Positions 33,158-46,271 of a stretch of 64,000 bases of DNA are shown here, piece by piece (position 1 is the first letter of the stretch; every line of letters begins with the position of its first letter). The notes under the pieces were generated by a model. The model saw nothing but the letters and a program-made list of their open reading frames with translations. It had not been told where the DNA came from and ran no database searches. The translations under genes were made by a program, and so were the position numbers. The DNA is taken from NCBI GenBank assembly GCA_024663395.1, contig JANFAH010000126.1:1-64000 (forward strand). The letters run 5' to 3'. The DNA is from Pisolithus tinctorius (taxonomy: Eukaryota; Basidiomycota; Agaricomycetes; Boletales; Pisolithaceae).

Positions 33158-36100
33158 ATGTCGCCACTTGCCTCTTTCCGTGCCCCTCTCCTCGTCGGTG
33201 GGGTCGTTGCCCTCTATTACAGAAGGTACGTTCTCTCCTAGTACACACGTTCTGGGTCTGCTTACTGGTTCTCGCCGGATGCAGATCCTTGGGAAAAGCC
33301 ATCGAGTACTATACTGGATCGTCGCTGATCTCCGCATGTCTTATCCTCGCGGGCTCCCTTGCTGTGGTACTGGTTGCCTTGCACAGTGCACTTCATCCCT
33401 ACTTCAGGTTCATATGGCACTGCATTCCCCGCTCGCTCGGCAGTGCCGATCAGAGGACTCGTTTGGATAAGGTTTGTGCAAACTTCATTGCCATATCGTC
33501 GACACCTGACAGTTCCCTTGATTTTCAGTTCTACGCCGGTCAAGCAGACGTCTATGATACTACCCGCAGTAAATTGTTACGTGGCCGTAACACGATGCTT
33601 AGCCTGACCGCAAGCCACCTCCGCGCCGTCCGGGAAAGACACCCTGGACAACCACTTGTCTGGGTCGATATTGGTGGCGGTACAGGTAACCCTTCATTTC
33701 CCGCGCGGGGTGGGAAATTGAGCATTGTGTAGGACACAACATCGAACTCATGAACAAACACTTTCCTATTTCGTCATTCGACGCTGTCTACTTGGTTGAC
33801 CTCTGCAAGCCATTATTGGATATCGCCCGGGAAAGGTTCACAAGAAAAGGTTGGACGAATGTTACTGTTCTCCAGCAGGATGCTACCGAATTTTCTCTCC
33901 CCGAATGGGCGCACAAGGAAGCTAAAGGCAGCGTCAATGTTGTCACTTTAAGCTACTCGCTTTCAATGGCAAGTCCCAAGTTACCACGGTCAATCTGACT
34001 GATACTACATTTGATTATGCCTGATATAGATTCCCAATTTCTATGCCCTTCTTGATCGTATCGACTACGTCTTGTGCCCAGAGACGGGTCTCGTTTCTGT
34101 CGTCGACTTCTATACTTCAGGAAAACAACCGTCGTTGCACGAGAAGGCAATCGGAGGGACCAGCAAGGAATGTGGCTGGCTTAGTCGGTGGTTCTGGCAG
34201 ATTTGGTTTGACTTTGATCACGTGTCCTTATCACCCCACCGAAGAGATTACCTCGAGTACAAGTTTGGAACGGTAGGTCATGATGGTGTTTGCGATACTA
34301 TCTCGTGGCTCATACCTATAGGTCAAAACGTACAACGGCAGGAACCGCTTCGTCATTCCCTTCATCGTTAGGATGTAAGTTGTCTCCAACATTCCCATAG
34401 CCCACTGACGGTCACCGCAGACCATACTACATCTGGCTGGGTCGTTCCCGCTCGTGTGACGTATCACGGTTCTGTCACGCTTTTGAGGTTGAGGGTGGAA
34501 ATGTCATTGGGAATTGCTCTCCCTCCCCCTTTGCAGTTGTCAAGGACAGCGAGGCCATCCCCCCTCTGGAGATTGGAAAACCAGTCATAGATAAAGTCAT
34601 TCGTGCTGACGCAGTCATCAATATTACTCTGCCATTGAGCTCGTTCCATTATCAATTGGGCAAGGTGTGTTGTTGTTTCGTGAGTTGGTTTTGCGCGGAG
34701 CTCAACGTTCTTCCAAATTTGATTGCTGTAGCCTTGGAGATTACCCTATTATGAGCAGCCCGTCCACAGAGAATTTAGAACATTCATCTATTCGTTCACA
34801 TGGGTACGTTATTCATAGCTTTCGGTTGACAAGAGCTCGTGTCATGACTTGGAGTAAAGGAGGACCCTTTCGAAGACATGAAATACCTGGATTTGGGGCG
34901 TGAGGACTCGATGCTTGTCATCACCTCCGCTGGTGACAACGCGCTACACTATGCAATAGCTGCGCAACCCAAGCGAGTGAGTGAGCTTATCGTTATTATT
35001 CCCTGCTATTCTGACGTTTGTAGATTCATTGCGTAGACATGAATCCCTGGTAGGTTTGGACATCCCGCAGGTGAACTCCTTCTAAATCTATACGATAATA
35101 CAGTCAAGGGCACCTTCTCGAACTGAAACTCGCCGCTATCAATACACTCGATTTCGAGGACTTTTTCGCACTTTTCGGAAAGGGCTGCCACCCCAACTTC
35201 CGGACACTCCTCGACTCTCGACTCTCGCCCCTTCTGTCCTCAATAGCATATCAGTTCTGGCATATTAACGACCAAACCTTCAGCTCCGCTTTCTACTTGA
35301 ACGGGTACAGTGGCTGGGCTCTCCGTCTTGCCCAGTTCATATTCTCTCTTGCTGGTGTTTCGGCTGATGCTGAGGCTCTTTGTGAGGCTGGGAGTCTTGA
35401 AGAACAAGAGAGGATATGGAATGAAAAGCTTAAGCCCGTACTGCTGAATCCAGTTGTCGTGGCCATACTCAAGAGTCCGATATTTTGCTGGAACGCGTTA
35501 GGTGTCCCGATGAATCAGAGAAAGATGTTACTAGAGGAAGGAAGTATTTACGAGTTTGTGAGGGATACATTCGATCCATTGGCCAAGAGTTGGAATTTCC
35601 GAGATGGAGCGTACTTCTACCCACTCGTGAGTGTCGATGTTTTTGTTTTCTTTTGTGAGTGTAACTCCCGATTGGATAGACACTGAGAGGATACTATATC
35701 CCAACCTCATGCCCTGCATACTTGACGCGGACTGGGTTTGAGACCCTGAAAGTTAACGACAGCAAAGCGACAGACGCGTTCAGGCTACATACGGAATCCA
35801 TTTTCAAGTATGTGCCGTGCACTTCTTCTCCTCAGCTTTTCTAACATAAGCTAGTGTCCTCCGAGGATTGACTACCTGGTCGCTCACGCGTGCAGTCATA
35901 ATGGACCATCTTGACTGGTTTGCCGAGGACTCGAAAGACGTAGACGACGAAGTTAGAGAACTTGCTAGAGTGCTTGCGCCGGGCGGTATCCTGCTATGGA
36001 GATCTGCTGGAAGGAGACCTTGGTATACTAGGGTGTAAGTTGTCTTTTTCTTTGATGTCTTTATCGGCAGGTTGATGTCGACGGACGTTGTCTAGGTTCG

Positions 36101-36273
36101 AACGACATGGATTTGTTGTTACACCACTAGCGATCAGATCAGGCCCTGAAGTCGCACTGGATAGGGTCAACATGTATGTTTTTTCTCCTTTTTCGTTGGA
36201 ACAGGGCTAATTGGCCGACATGTTCGATGACAGGTACGCATCCTTCTGGCGGGCCGTGAAACCGGTTTCATGA
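33158..36273 (+). CDS. BTA1: Betaine lipid synthase
   Basis: A 783-residue bifunctional enzyme making the phosphorus-free betaine lipid DGTS from diacylglycerol and S-adenosylmethionine in the ER. Fifteen exons: 33158-33225, 33285-33471, 33529-33685, 33733-33968, 34030-34272, 34322-34374, 34421-34664, 34732-34803, 34860-34976, 35024-35049, 35104-35626, 35680-35807, 35855-36034, 36096-36173 and 36234-36273. The N-terminus has a membrane helix, then a BtaB-like methyltransferase (VWVDIGGGTGHNIELMNK, CGWLSRWFWQIWFDFDHV). The C-terminal half is BtaA-like aminocarboxypropyl transferase (DSMLVITSAGDNALHYAI, HCVDMNPCQGHLLELKLAA, LRGLTTWSLTRAVIMDHLDW). Intron 33969-34029 is GC-AG. The enzyme is induced by phosphate limitation in other fungi; I see no PHO site that proves this here. 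Confidence 0.95.
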
Positions 36274-37864
36274 TCGGGCGAACCCGCACGCCGCAAGAGC
36301 CGTAACTTTATGCAAGGAGACGTATGATACCATTCGGAGAACATCGTCAACGAATTATCGATACCTTGGATACTGACATACAATCATGGGTCGTGACACA
36401 GGCACACTTTGGCCGACATACTAAGAGATTGGTACGGCACAAAAGGTGTACATAGGCGGGATAGGCCGGAATTTCTGTTGTAGATATACAAGTAGTATAC
36501 CCTGGATCAGTGTCCTAAGCTGCCGATACGTAGTACCCCAAGTGAAGCTGTCGGCGCACAATAATTCTTGAAATCCTCCCTAAGTCAAATAATTGTCTGG
36601 GGTCGAATTCCGCGGACTCGAGAGTCGAGACTCACTAGCACTCAATCCGGAGCTCGCACCACTTGGTTCATATCGTACCTTCTGTTGATGAGCTTCCATT
36701 TTGAACTTCAGCTTCATCGCTGCTGGCGTCACGATCTAAATCTAGTATAGGCCCGGTCATGAGTCAAGTCGCACGTCCGCCATACGCAACAGGATACCGT
36801 GAATATTGCTTCACGTTGCATCGTAAAGTCACCACACGAAGCTAGAACAAAACAAACATCAAGCCATGCCACCGGTATTAGCGATCAAATTGCTAAGCTT
36901 CCAGAAATCTCCTAATTGACATCAATGCGCCCAAGTTGCGTTGTTCTCGCGATTCATTCAGTCACGTCCTGGTCCGCATCAGATTCCACTCATACGGGTA
37001 CGGAACGCTGAATCGAAGCTGAGAGAGCTACGGCGACCCTCGGTCCAGATAGGTCCAGATTCTTCATTATCTGGGATAAGGAGAAACGTGTCGGCGGAAA
37101 TCGATAATTAGAACATTGATGTTTGGGTATTGTATTCCATCGAAAACTCCATCGAGAACGCATCGGCTTCGGCGTGTGTTTGTGATGGGCGAGGAGGGAA
37201 GACATTTTCATCTAAACCAAATCCATCGTTTCATTGAAATCCGATGCGGTCCGGTCATGGAGCGCTGTGCGTAGTCCTGGAGACGATTTTGTCATGAACC
37301 TGGCCAGAATCACAACGCTCACCATCGTCATCAGCATCCTCTGAGAAATCTAGTGTCAGAAATCGTCGCCAATATGACGGATTTGGGCATATATCGTTTC
37401 TGCTGATCGGCCTGGCCAGAGAGGAGATAAGTGACAGCTTACTTGTTGGTTGCCTTCTTCTGTGCTGTCGGTGAGCATCGTAAAGCTGATCGGTCTTCCA
37501 GGATGCCCTCTTGATGGTCGCGATCGCTTGTGTGGCAGAGAAATTTTAATTTACCGGCGTACCGGTCGGTCGACGATCGATATGATCGATCTGATCGACG
37601 GGAGCAAAACATGGTGCGCTTCGCTTGGAATGGCGCGTACGGCGCAAACGACGTGCGCCGACCTTTATTGCTTCAATTCAATTAATGTTCATGTTTGAAG
37701 GAGGCATATTCATGACCCATAATTATTACTAATACAATTATTAGCCTAACACATCCAGCGAAGTCTCGCCCCGCAAAACCACGTTTACGTATTTTACCGT
37801 GACAAGTCTAATGTCCATGGCAACGGAATGCTCTCATTTTTTGTATGCCCTCAACTTGCCCTCT
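36274..37864. other. Intergenic between converging genes, no gene seen
   Basis: About 1.6 kb between the 3' ends of BTA1 and the KRE6-like gene. It is rich in short self-complementary GATC/CGATCG stretches near 37565-37605 but has no supported gene. Confidence 0.45.
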
Positions 37865-39993
37865 TCAGCAAAGCTGCCACATCTTCACGTAGTCGCTGTA
37901 CGATCAAATTCAATCCGTGTGTCCAGCGAACAAAAAAAGAAAAAGAAAGGTGGCTCACATGATGAACGACTGGCTTTCTCCATCTGAGCCCCACGTTTGA
38001 TACCACGTATTCTGAGCCAGCGCAAAATCCATCATCGCCGTGTTGGATCCGTCCAACCACGGCTTGTTGCCTGCATTGTCCGGGAACCACCCATTCGTTC
38101 CCCCAGCCGCAAGAGAGAGAATAAGATAGAATGCTACGTGTGAAAGCGTTCCGACTCGGTTATCATTTCTCTGCTAGGGAGCGTGAAAGACGTACGCTGG
38201 TCAAAAGGCGTTGCATTCGTCCCGTTCACCCATGGGTTCTCCAGCACGATTGGCGTTGTCCCATTCTCTACAACAGCCGGGAAATCTCCACGTGAGAAGA
38301 AGGGCTCCGAAAAGGTTAGCTGGAGCATGTATTGCAGTCGGGAATCCACGTAGATACGACTGTCATGACGATTGTCAGTGTTCATTCCCCTAGCAAGGAA
38401 GAAACCATCACATGAACTGATCCGTCCATTCCAAGGCGTATGTATGGAATGCCTCGCCATAGTCTGTCCTCCGTTGTGTCCACCACCCGAAAGTTTTGTA
38501 GACGGCGTTGATGAACGAGAGTGGACCCCAGTTAAGAGAGCCCCGGACGTAGTCGATGCCCCTAGGCGTACAGTCAGCATCATCATGGTCGTTGTATCGG
38601 TTTACTCACTGATCTGGATAATCCCGTCCGTTTCCGCGGGACTCCATGATGTCGATTTCGCCGCTCATGGGCCAAGGGCCATACGTGTTGTTGACAGGAA
38701 GCATCCAAATCGCGGGCCAGAGCTAGATACGTCACAAATGTGAGTGCGTTGTCATGTACACGCTTGTATGTAGTGCCTCACCCAGTCGCTGTACGAAAAT
38801 AGAGTTAGCGTATCCAGGGCTGAAACGGTTGAACCTACATACCCTCTAGGTAGCTTTGCCCGGACTTCTACTCGGCCGTACCTAATGCTTGCGCTGTATC
38901 TGGTAGAGATTCTTGCGCTTTGTACTGGCGGAATTACAGTCCCTGCTGTGCTATTGCTCACGGCACCACAAGCCTGGTAATACGCGCTAGGATTGAACGC
39001 GGTCGAGTTCGTGCCGCCAGGGATTGACTCGGGGTTCGTGAGATTGTAAGTACAGTCAGTGAGGTTGTACGTGTATCCATCGAAGATGTTGCTCATGCCA
39101 ATGGCATCGGATGTGAGGGTTGGGGTTACGTAGAGATAACCATTGGAGACGTATGAGTTGTTGTCCGAGGCAGTGGTCATTTCGAACTCGCCGTTCCTAT
39201 CAATGGTTGGGTCATCCTGATAAAACGAGTTGGGTTGTAGTGCTCACCCGTATCCGCCGAGCTCAACCTCGCGGAACCAGTTTCCGCCTGATCCAAAGAC
39301 AGTGTTGGTATCGGAGTTAAACTCCTCGTCGAGTACCATGCACAGATTGGCAGGGTTGATCACCAGTACGCCTTTGTATCCAAGGTAGCATTTCACGGCG
39401 GATGCGATGACACCGAGGAATGCAACTGCATAGGTCAATAGATATGCGACGCGAGCATAGGGGTCTTTCTCCTTGAGCCATGGTTTTTCTAGTTTGCTAG
39501 TGTCTTCTAACAGGGTTGATTTGATACGCTTTCCCTTTATAGGCCCGAGGCTATTAACGACGGAAGGCGCAGTTGAAAAAGTGGTCATTGGACGTGAAGG
39601 AGGTGGAGCGAAGCTCTCGCGGAGGCGTATTGCGGAGGATGCCCTACTCGGTCTGAGACCATGGCCATTGCCATAGTAAGAGGGGCTGCGAGGAACGGCG
39701 TCGGTGCGATCGACGATGGTGATGTTCTGGCGTGAAACAGGTTCTGAGACCGTGGAAGCGCTAGATGGCTTCGAACGGTTCGGGATGCTGGCTGTGGAGT
39801 CATACCGGCGATGGTGGGGAGGACTCGGAGGGTATTCCACGCCGCTATCGGAACCTTGGAATGGGTTGGCCATGGAGTCCCCGCCTGAAGAGGGGCGGGA
39901 GTCAGACGGCGAGGACCCACTAGACTTGAAAGGGTCCTCCCCCAGGAAAAATGGCCCTGACTTCGGATTTTGCGAAGCGTCTGCCGGGCTCAT
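37865..39993 (-). CDS. KRE6: KRE6/SKN1-type GH16 beta-glucan synthesis protein
   Basis: A 579-residue type II membrane protein needed in fungi for beta-1,6-glucan assembly. Eight exons: 39248-39993, 38843-39196, 38782-38788, 38610-38722, 38412-38561, 38196-38359, 37959-38133 and 37865-37895. About 180 cytosolic, Ser/Pro-rich residues precede one membrane helix (VAYLLTYAVAFLGVIASAV). The lumenal GH16 fold follows: FEMTTASDNN, the active-site stretch PMSGEIDIMESRGNG with both catalytic Glu residues, YGEAFHTYALEWTDQFI and FYLILSLAAGGTNGWFP. It ends VKMWQLC. The third exon has only 7 bases and encodes Asp-Trp of GDWLWPAIWML. Several NxT/NxS glycosylation sites lie in the lumenal part. Confidence 0.95.
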
Positions 39994-42741
39994 CGCTGGC
40001 TGGCTGGCTGGTCGACCACGATTGTACCATTCTCCCGAATTTAAATAAAACGGGATGCAGCTCAGGGGAAATGTCCGAATTAGCCAAACATTCTGGCGTG
40101 GCTACATAGTGGCAGTGGATCCACTGATCAGGAGAACGGCTTGCCCTGGCCTCGATATCTCGTCAGTAATTCCCCTGGCCAGGGGGTTGTCCAGTTATGT
40201 TGATCATGCGACTGTGAACGCATGTTTCTGCCATAAATAACGCCCTCTCCATAGCCCATGGCGCTCGGAGTACCTAATAGTCCGGCCTCTATATTGATCA
40301 CTAATTTAGCCACGGGACGCCGCTGGACTCTTGAGAAGCAGGAGTACGCACTGCTACTGGAGACACGTGTGGATAACATTTCGAACACAAGAGGTTCGAA
40401 ATTTGATCGATCTCGGTGTGGAAGAGCAAATATTGCCCGGTATTTGGCTATCTACGGGCAAACTCGTAGCGTGTTACGTTCCAGCCTCTCGTCGATGGCT
40501 TTCGTGTGTTCTCGGAAATCCAGCACACTCTTCTTTCCTGGGCAGTCATCCAACCTCCGGCGCTGCACGAGCACTGGTGCCACATACAAACTTCGTTTCT
40601 CTCTTCCTCTTCTTACCTGAAACGACGGTGGACTCACCACCGATACGGAATGCAGTAGGTCATTTAGAATCATAGATAAGAACAGAGTATAAGGTCAGTC
40701 TCCCAGGGGTGCGATGGTTGGGTGGCCTTATTAGCCTCGGGAGTCTCAACCGGCCGAGAACCTGTGTAACTATACCGAGCAAACAACGATATAGTCAACC
40801 TTCTTCCTCGCGGAGAGTACATACTATTAGTCCTTTCTTGGGACAGCCATTTCCATCCTCGTTCTATTGGGGAGTTGACATAGATGTACACATTAATCAT
40901 GGAACTTCCCTCCCACGAGTTAGTTGACTGGATGAATATTGACGATGTAGTACGAAATCACGAAGTTCCTGCCAAGAAGGATCCTGGAGTCAGACCGCCG
41001 AGGCGTCATCCGTAGCTTCCTTAATGCGCCTTAGATATCCAGGAGGACAGAGGGGAACATATCGGCAAGTACTCCACTCCTTACGAGAATCGGTTTGAGC
41101 TCGCACGCTTCTTGACTGGCGACGAGACATGTCTCTTTTTAAGACTAGGAAGTAGTCTCACCCAAATAACTGCAGTCGTGAAGTTTTCGCCGGAGATCGA
41201 GATATTCCGGGAAGAGAATCGTAGCTTCTGATCCATGCAGGCTACCACAGCCCCCATCCAAATCCTTCTTATCGCTTGCAGAATATCAGAAAGAACGGAC
41301 TTCCTGCTCACATGTGTATGTAGCATGAGGTGCGCGCTATCATTGGATCACGACTCTCCGTCACCGACCTCCGTCGTTGATGGAGATGCCATGAACACCT
41401 TGAGGCTAGCATCGTGCAATATTCACCGGCGGCCATACTCAGGACGCAGACACAGGTTGCAATAGGGGGTTCCACTGTTCACCTAATTGTCATAAATTGT
41501 GAGTATACTTGTGGGTGCCCAGACCTTCGGACCTGCAGCTCTCAGGTACATATATATGACATATGTGGGTGGGAATACGATGTGCTCGGTGGTCGTGTGT
41601 GAGCTCGTCCGATGGCACGTAGCCTGTATGGACTACGGGCGTGACGTTGCCGCCGGTCCCGACACGGTGTTGTGCTCGATTGCCTTTTCTGGCCCCGGGT
41701 CTTACAGTAAGAGTCACAGACTGCAAGACTAGCCAGCGCCGAGTGGGATCAGCCGTGTATCCGCCGTTCGTAAATCAGTCGACACAGATTGGGTTCAAGG
41801 TTGTCGTGCCTGAGCCTGACCTGGCGATAAGGAAGACGCCTTCGACCATGAGAACCATGTATCAGACGCAACTGCAAGGATGATGATTGCGGTAGTGCCA
41901 TTTCCGAGGACGTGGCGTGAAATTACATGGGAGGTGAGTGTTTTTCCTTCTGCGCTATTAGTGTGTCTTCAATATCAACTTCCAATCATGCTATTTACAG
42001 GCACGGCAGTGATGAACGTATTACCCGTTCCCAAGGTCCAAGAAAACAGTTTTAATGCTTGCATGAACGAAACGCAAAACAAAATACCAACTTGGCGTTC
42101 GTCTTTCCGGCGCACAGCGGCGCATACCGCACAATGTCCTAGAGACGGGTCCATGCGTGTACTGTGTGGGCCAGACAGCTGTCGACGGTGTCGGTGACTC
42201 CTGCCATCAAGGCTCCTTCTCAAGATGGGTTTCATCGCGTTGCGACTCCTGTCGTGCCATATTTACTTCGGACCGATTGTGATCTCAAGCACCGAACCGA
42301 AATGTTTTAGCCCAGTCGCGCCTTTCGCCTGGAGGTCGGTTGTTGTACCTGGGTAGGCATCTACCACAAAATTGGGTCGGTGATCTTCCTGCGTGGATGT
42401 TTTGATCGTATATTATTTTTCTTCCTTGTCCCAAAAGTGGTGCCATGCCGAGAACCCGATGCATCTCCGTGTTGGCGTCAGGGGATCATCTTGCCTACAG
42501 ACGAGGAGGGCATAAGGGGGGGACATTTGTCACACTATAGTCCGGGTATTCCTTCGATCCGGTGGCAGAGCAACGTCGCGACCCAGGCGCAAGCTCGAAG
42601 CTAGGCCGGCGCGAGACGACTTATAATCTATTTCATTGTCTGCAGTTTTCCCTATCGTGCTCGTTCCAACTCGGCCTACCCAGTGGGTTGTTGCTGACCT
42701 TCATCTCGTTCGACTTTGTGCACCGACACTTTCATCTAGTC
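39994..42741. other. Long divergent control region, KRE6 / GT2
   Basis: About 2.75 kb between divergent starts of two cell-surface genes, the longest gene-free stretch of the window. Open frames up to 120 codons occur (40258-40620) but none has splice support or a motif I recognise. No repeat or transposon was seen. Confidence 0.45.
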
Positions 42742-45700
42742 ATGGCTATGGACTACGATGCCTACGATGCCTTGTTGCATTACATCTTCAAACAGGTACT
42801 GGCATATCGTCTCGATCGTTCCAGCGTTGCTAACAAACTTGCTCAGACCCAGGGGGATGCGTGGTTCAAGCCATCAGAAGAAAACATATCTGCTGGTGTC
42901 TGCCTTCGAGTAGAGCCTGGCCACTTCCGCGTCTTCCCATACGAGAACCCGGTTCTCGCCCCCTTCGAAGCGGCAGTACGTGCCCTCAATCCAGTCGTGG
43001 CAGTCAAAGTCCGGAGCGCCGCGGTACACGCTGCCTTAGCAACTGTGTATGATACTACCTTCTCTTCAGATGCGTATTTTAAGCTCATGCGTCGGTTGAC
43101 TTGTATCTTTAGCGCTGATGACGCCACTGCCATATACGTTGATCAGAATACCCGTATGCAGATAATCGATTCCATGGTCCATCTCCCCGCGGGGGAGAAG
43201 GAGCAATGTGGTGCTTTTATCGTAAGTCATCTGCCTGACCTCGTTTGCTCATGATCGTAGCTAACCTGAGAATAGCGGGACGAGCGTGTTCTTGTCTTAT
43301 GGTCCGATCAGTTGGACAACATCATCCCCTTGTACCGTGACTTTGAAGATAAGCTGATCAAACTGGTTTGGCGTGCCCGAGCTACGTTTTCCGCTCCCCC
43401 TTCCGAGGTAGGAGCTACGGCAGAGCCGTCGGACGAAGATCTCGTCGGCGGGCGCAGGCGTCCGACGTCGTCCGAAAAGATTCCCGTCACAGAGAAGGAG
43501 CTCGCCAATCTGAATAACAAACCCCCAGCGCCAACGGCAGGCTGGAATTGGTTCCGCTGGCGGTCCACTCGAGAAGATCGCGACGTTGAGAAGGTATCGC
43601 AGAAGGTTTGGCCAATGAGACTTATTGCACCACTCTACAGTGGCTTGGGCTGTGCTCTGTCGATATGTGAGTGTTTGCCTGACCAACTTGGAGGATGCTG
43701 CCTCTAACGACAAACGAACTCCTAGTTTTTGTTGGTAGTGGCGTTAGCATGCTTCTTCAGGAGTCACTTTTGGATGGGTATTGGATGAGATTTGCCCTTC
43801 TGGTAACCGCTCCATTCAATTTTTGTGTGTCCCTCGTAAGTAAGCGCTGCACTCTGAATGCAATACTGCACTAACTGAGAACGTTATCGGCAGTTCTTCT
43901 CCATGCAGATCATTAACAATCTTGGGATGATGTACGATTTTCTATTCTTATGATAGCACATTACTAACTATCACTCTATTCTAGATGCGGCCCTGTGGCA
44001 CAGTACCACGAGAACTCGCGGTACTATTCAGCTGTCAAGCCAGAGCCGAACAAGGAGGTCGACCATGCTCTGCCCCATATCACGATTGAAATGCCCGTCT
44101 ACAAAGAAAGTTTGGAACAGACCATGTGCGTTTTGTTACTGGAAGCACCCGTCACTCGTATTCATGGACTTTTAGCGCGCCTTCTGTCTTTTCCCTCAAA
44201 AAAGCCATGCAGTCATATGCTCGTCAAGGGGGGACATCTACGATATTTATCCATGATGACGGTCTTCAACTCCTTTCGGAAAAAGAGCGCCTGGAGCGGA
44301 TTGCCTTCTATGCGGATCACAACATCGGCTGGGTTGCCCGCCCTCCCCATGATTCTTCTCCGGGTGGATTCAAGCGCGCTGGACGATTCAAAAAGGCCTC
44401 CAACATGAACTATGGGCTCGATCTCACTTTGAGATTAGAAAGGCACCTGAAAGTTCTCGAGGAAGCCGAAGAAAGGGGTGAATTGCAAGTATCTGACAAG
44501 GAGGAACCGCTCGAAGAACGTGCATTGCGAATGGCTTGTGACGAGGTTTTCCAGGAGAGCAACGGAAAGTGGAAACCATGGGCTAGCAACGGGAGATCCA
44601 TCCGTATCGGAGAGATCATTCTGCTTGTTGATTCTGACACTATCGTGCCGGACGTGAGGAAGCTCTAACAATTCGAATGCGTCATATGTGCTTACTTTTT
44701 CGTAGGATTGTCTTCGGGATGCAGCCCGCGAACTAGCTGAATGTCCTGAAGTTGCCATCATTCAGCATAATTCTGGTGATTACCTCCCAATGCGCCCCCG
44801 CTCTGAGCTAATAGTTGTCGCGCCTCAGACGTTATGCAGGTGGCACATCACTACTTCGAAAACGGTATAGCTCACTTTACACGACGGATAAATAAGGCTA
44901 TATCGCTCGGTTGTGCGAATGGCGAAGTGGCCCCGTTCGTTGGCCATAATGCGTTTCTTCGATGGTCGGCCCTTCAGGAGGCTGCATTCATTGACCCAGC
45001 GGATGGGAAAAAGAAAGTGTGGTCGGAATCAAATGTATCGGAAGATTTCGATATGGCTTTGCGCCTCCAGGTACGATGTAGCACATGCCATCTGCAGGGT
45101 TTTACTGATGCGACTGTAGTTGAAAGGTTATATAATTCGGTGGGCAACATACTCCGATGGTGGCTTCAAGGAAGGCGTTTCCCTTACTGTGGACGATGAG
45201 CTGAATAGATGGCAGAAGTACTCGTATGGTATGGCTGTCTTGCTTGACACCACGACTTTGACAGCTAAATTCCTTTCAGGCTGTAGCGAGTTGATTTTCA
45301 ATCCCCTGATCAGCTGGTGGCGTTTGGGCCCTATTAACAAACAACTACGCACATTTGTGTGGTCGGATGCACCAGTTCACTACAAGTTCACCATGATGTC
45401 TTGTGCGTGACACATATTTTACCACCGTGTGCCTGCGTTGACGACCCTCATGTAGACATGTTCTCTTATTGTGGGTTCACTTGGCTTTCTCCATCACTCT
45501 GTATGCGCTAATGACGTTCTCAGACGGTATAGCAGCATCCGCAGCATTGTCAACGGCGAATTACTTTCTTCTGGGATTCAACATACAGGTAGACGGATAT
45601 TATCTCCACAGTTTTGAGATGTTCCTGGCGGTCATTGCCGTGTTCCCCGGATTGGGGAACTTCGGGTACATCCTGCTGGAGTATCGCCTTGGACACCGCA

Positions 45701-46271
45701 ACCTTCTTGACGTCCTCATCGAGACTGCAACCTGGGTGCCGTTCTTGTTAGTCCATCATCTTACTGACGTGTCATGATCTGATGTAGTATGTCATTACCA
45801 GTTTCTTCTTTTTCAGTGGCCTCAGCGTACATTTGACTGTTGCGTTGCTTGCACATTTGTTCTCGTACAACATAACCTGGGGCGCTACGAAGAAAGAGGT
45901 GGAACGATCTAACTTCTTTATCGAAGTCCCGCGTATCCTGAAGCGGTTTTGGTTGGCGTTTTTGTGGGCCTTCGCCTCGTTCGCAACTATGGTCGTCCTC
46001 AGCCTTGACATCGTGCCCGCTGGTTGGCAGGTTCCGGGTTATTATTGGGCTGTCATCCTCCCGCTAGGGTGAGTCTTTTGACGTCGATCGCGTTGGCGTG
46101 TCGTGTTGCTCAACCTAGTCATTCGTTTATGCAGCCTCGTCGCTGGTTGTCATGTCTTATTCCCTGTAAGTTTCATGTTCGAACGCGTGCGCGTGAATAT
46201 CATCTTCATGACTTGCCGACTTTTCTCCACAGATAATATTGAATCCCTGGTTGATGATTTTCTCATATTAA
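42742..46271 (+). CDS. Membrane GT2 glycosyltransferase (fungal GT2 type)
   Basis: A 919-residue processive-type family 2 glycosyltransferase. Fifteen exons: 42742-43221, 43276-43666, 43726-43835, 43894-43931, 43985-44125, 44176-44653, 44706-44775, 44829-45070, 45120-45228, 45280-45402, 45456-45470, 45524-45735, 45788-46068, 46135-46165 and 46233-46271. After a soluble N-terminal region come membrane helices (LYSGLGCALSIFFVGSG), then the catalytic domain with FIHDDGLQLL, LLVDSDTIVPD, SESNVSEDFDMALRLQ and ELNRWQKYSYG (the D, DxD, ED and Q/RxxRW positions). Further helices follow to the C-terminus. It resembles the fungal GT2 needed for hyphal growth on solid surfaces in Zymoseptoria and Fusarium more than chitin synthases. 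The product is unknown, probably an extracellular glycan. The 15-nt exon and the 45736-45787 intron are less certain. Confidence 0.88.

Noticed and set aside
37565..37605. Cluster of GATC/CGATCG self-complementary words
   Set aside because: Short palindromic words without a repeat unit or terminal repeats; not enough for a mobile element or hairpin call.
36274..37864. Search for a transposon in the gene-free gaps
   Set aside because: No transposase-like frame, long terminal repeats or inverted ends were visible here or in the other gaps.
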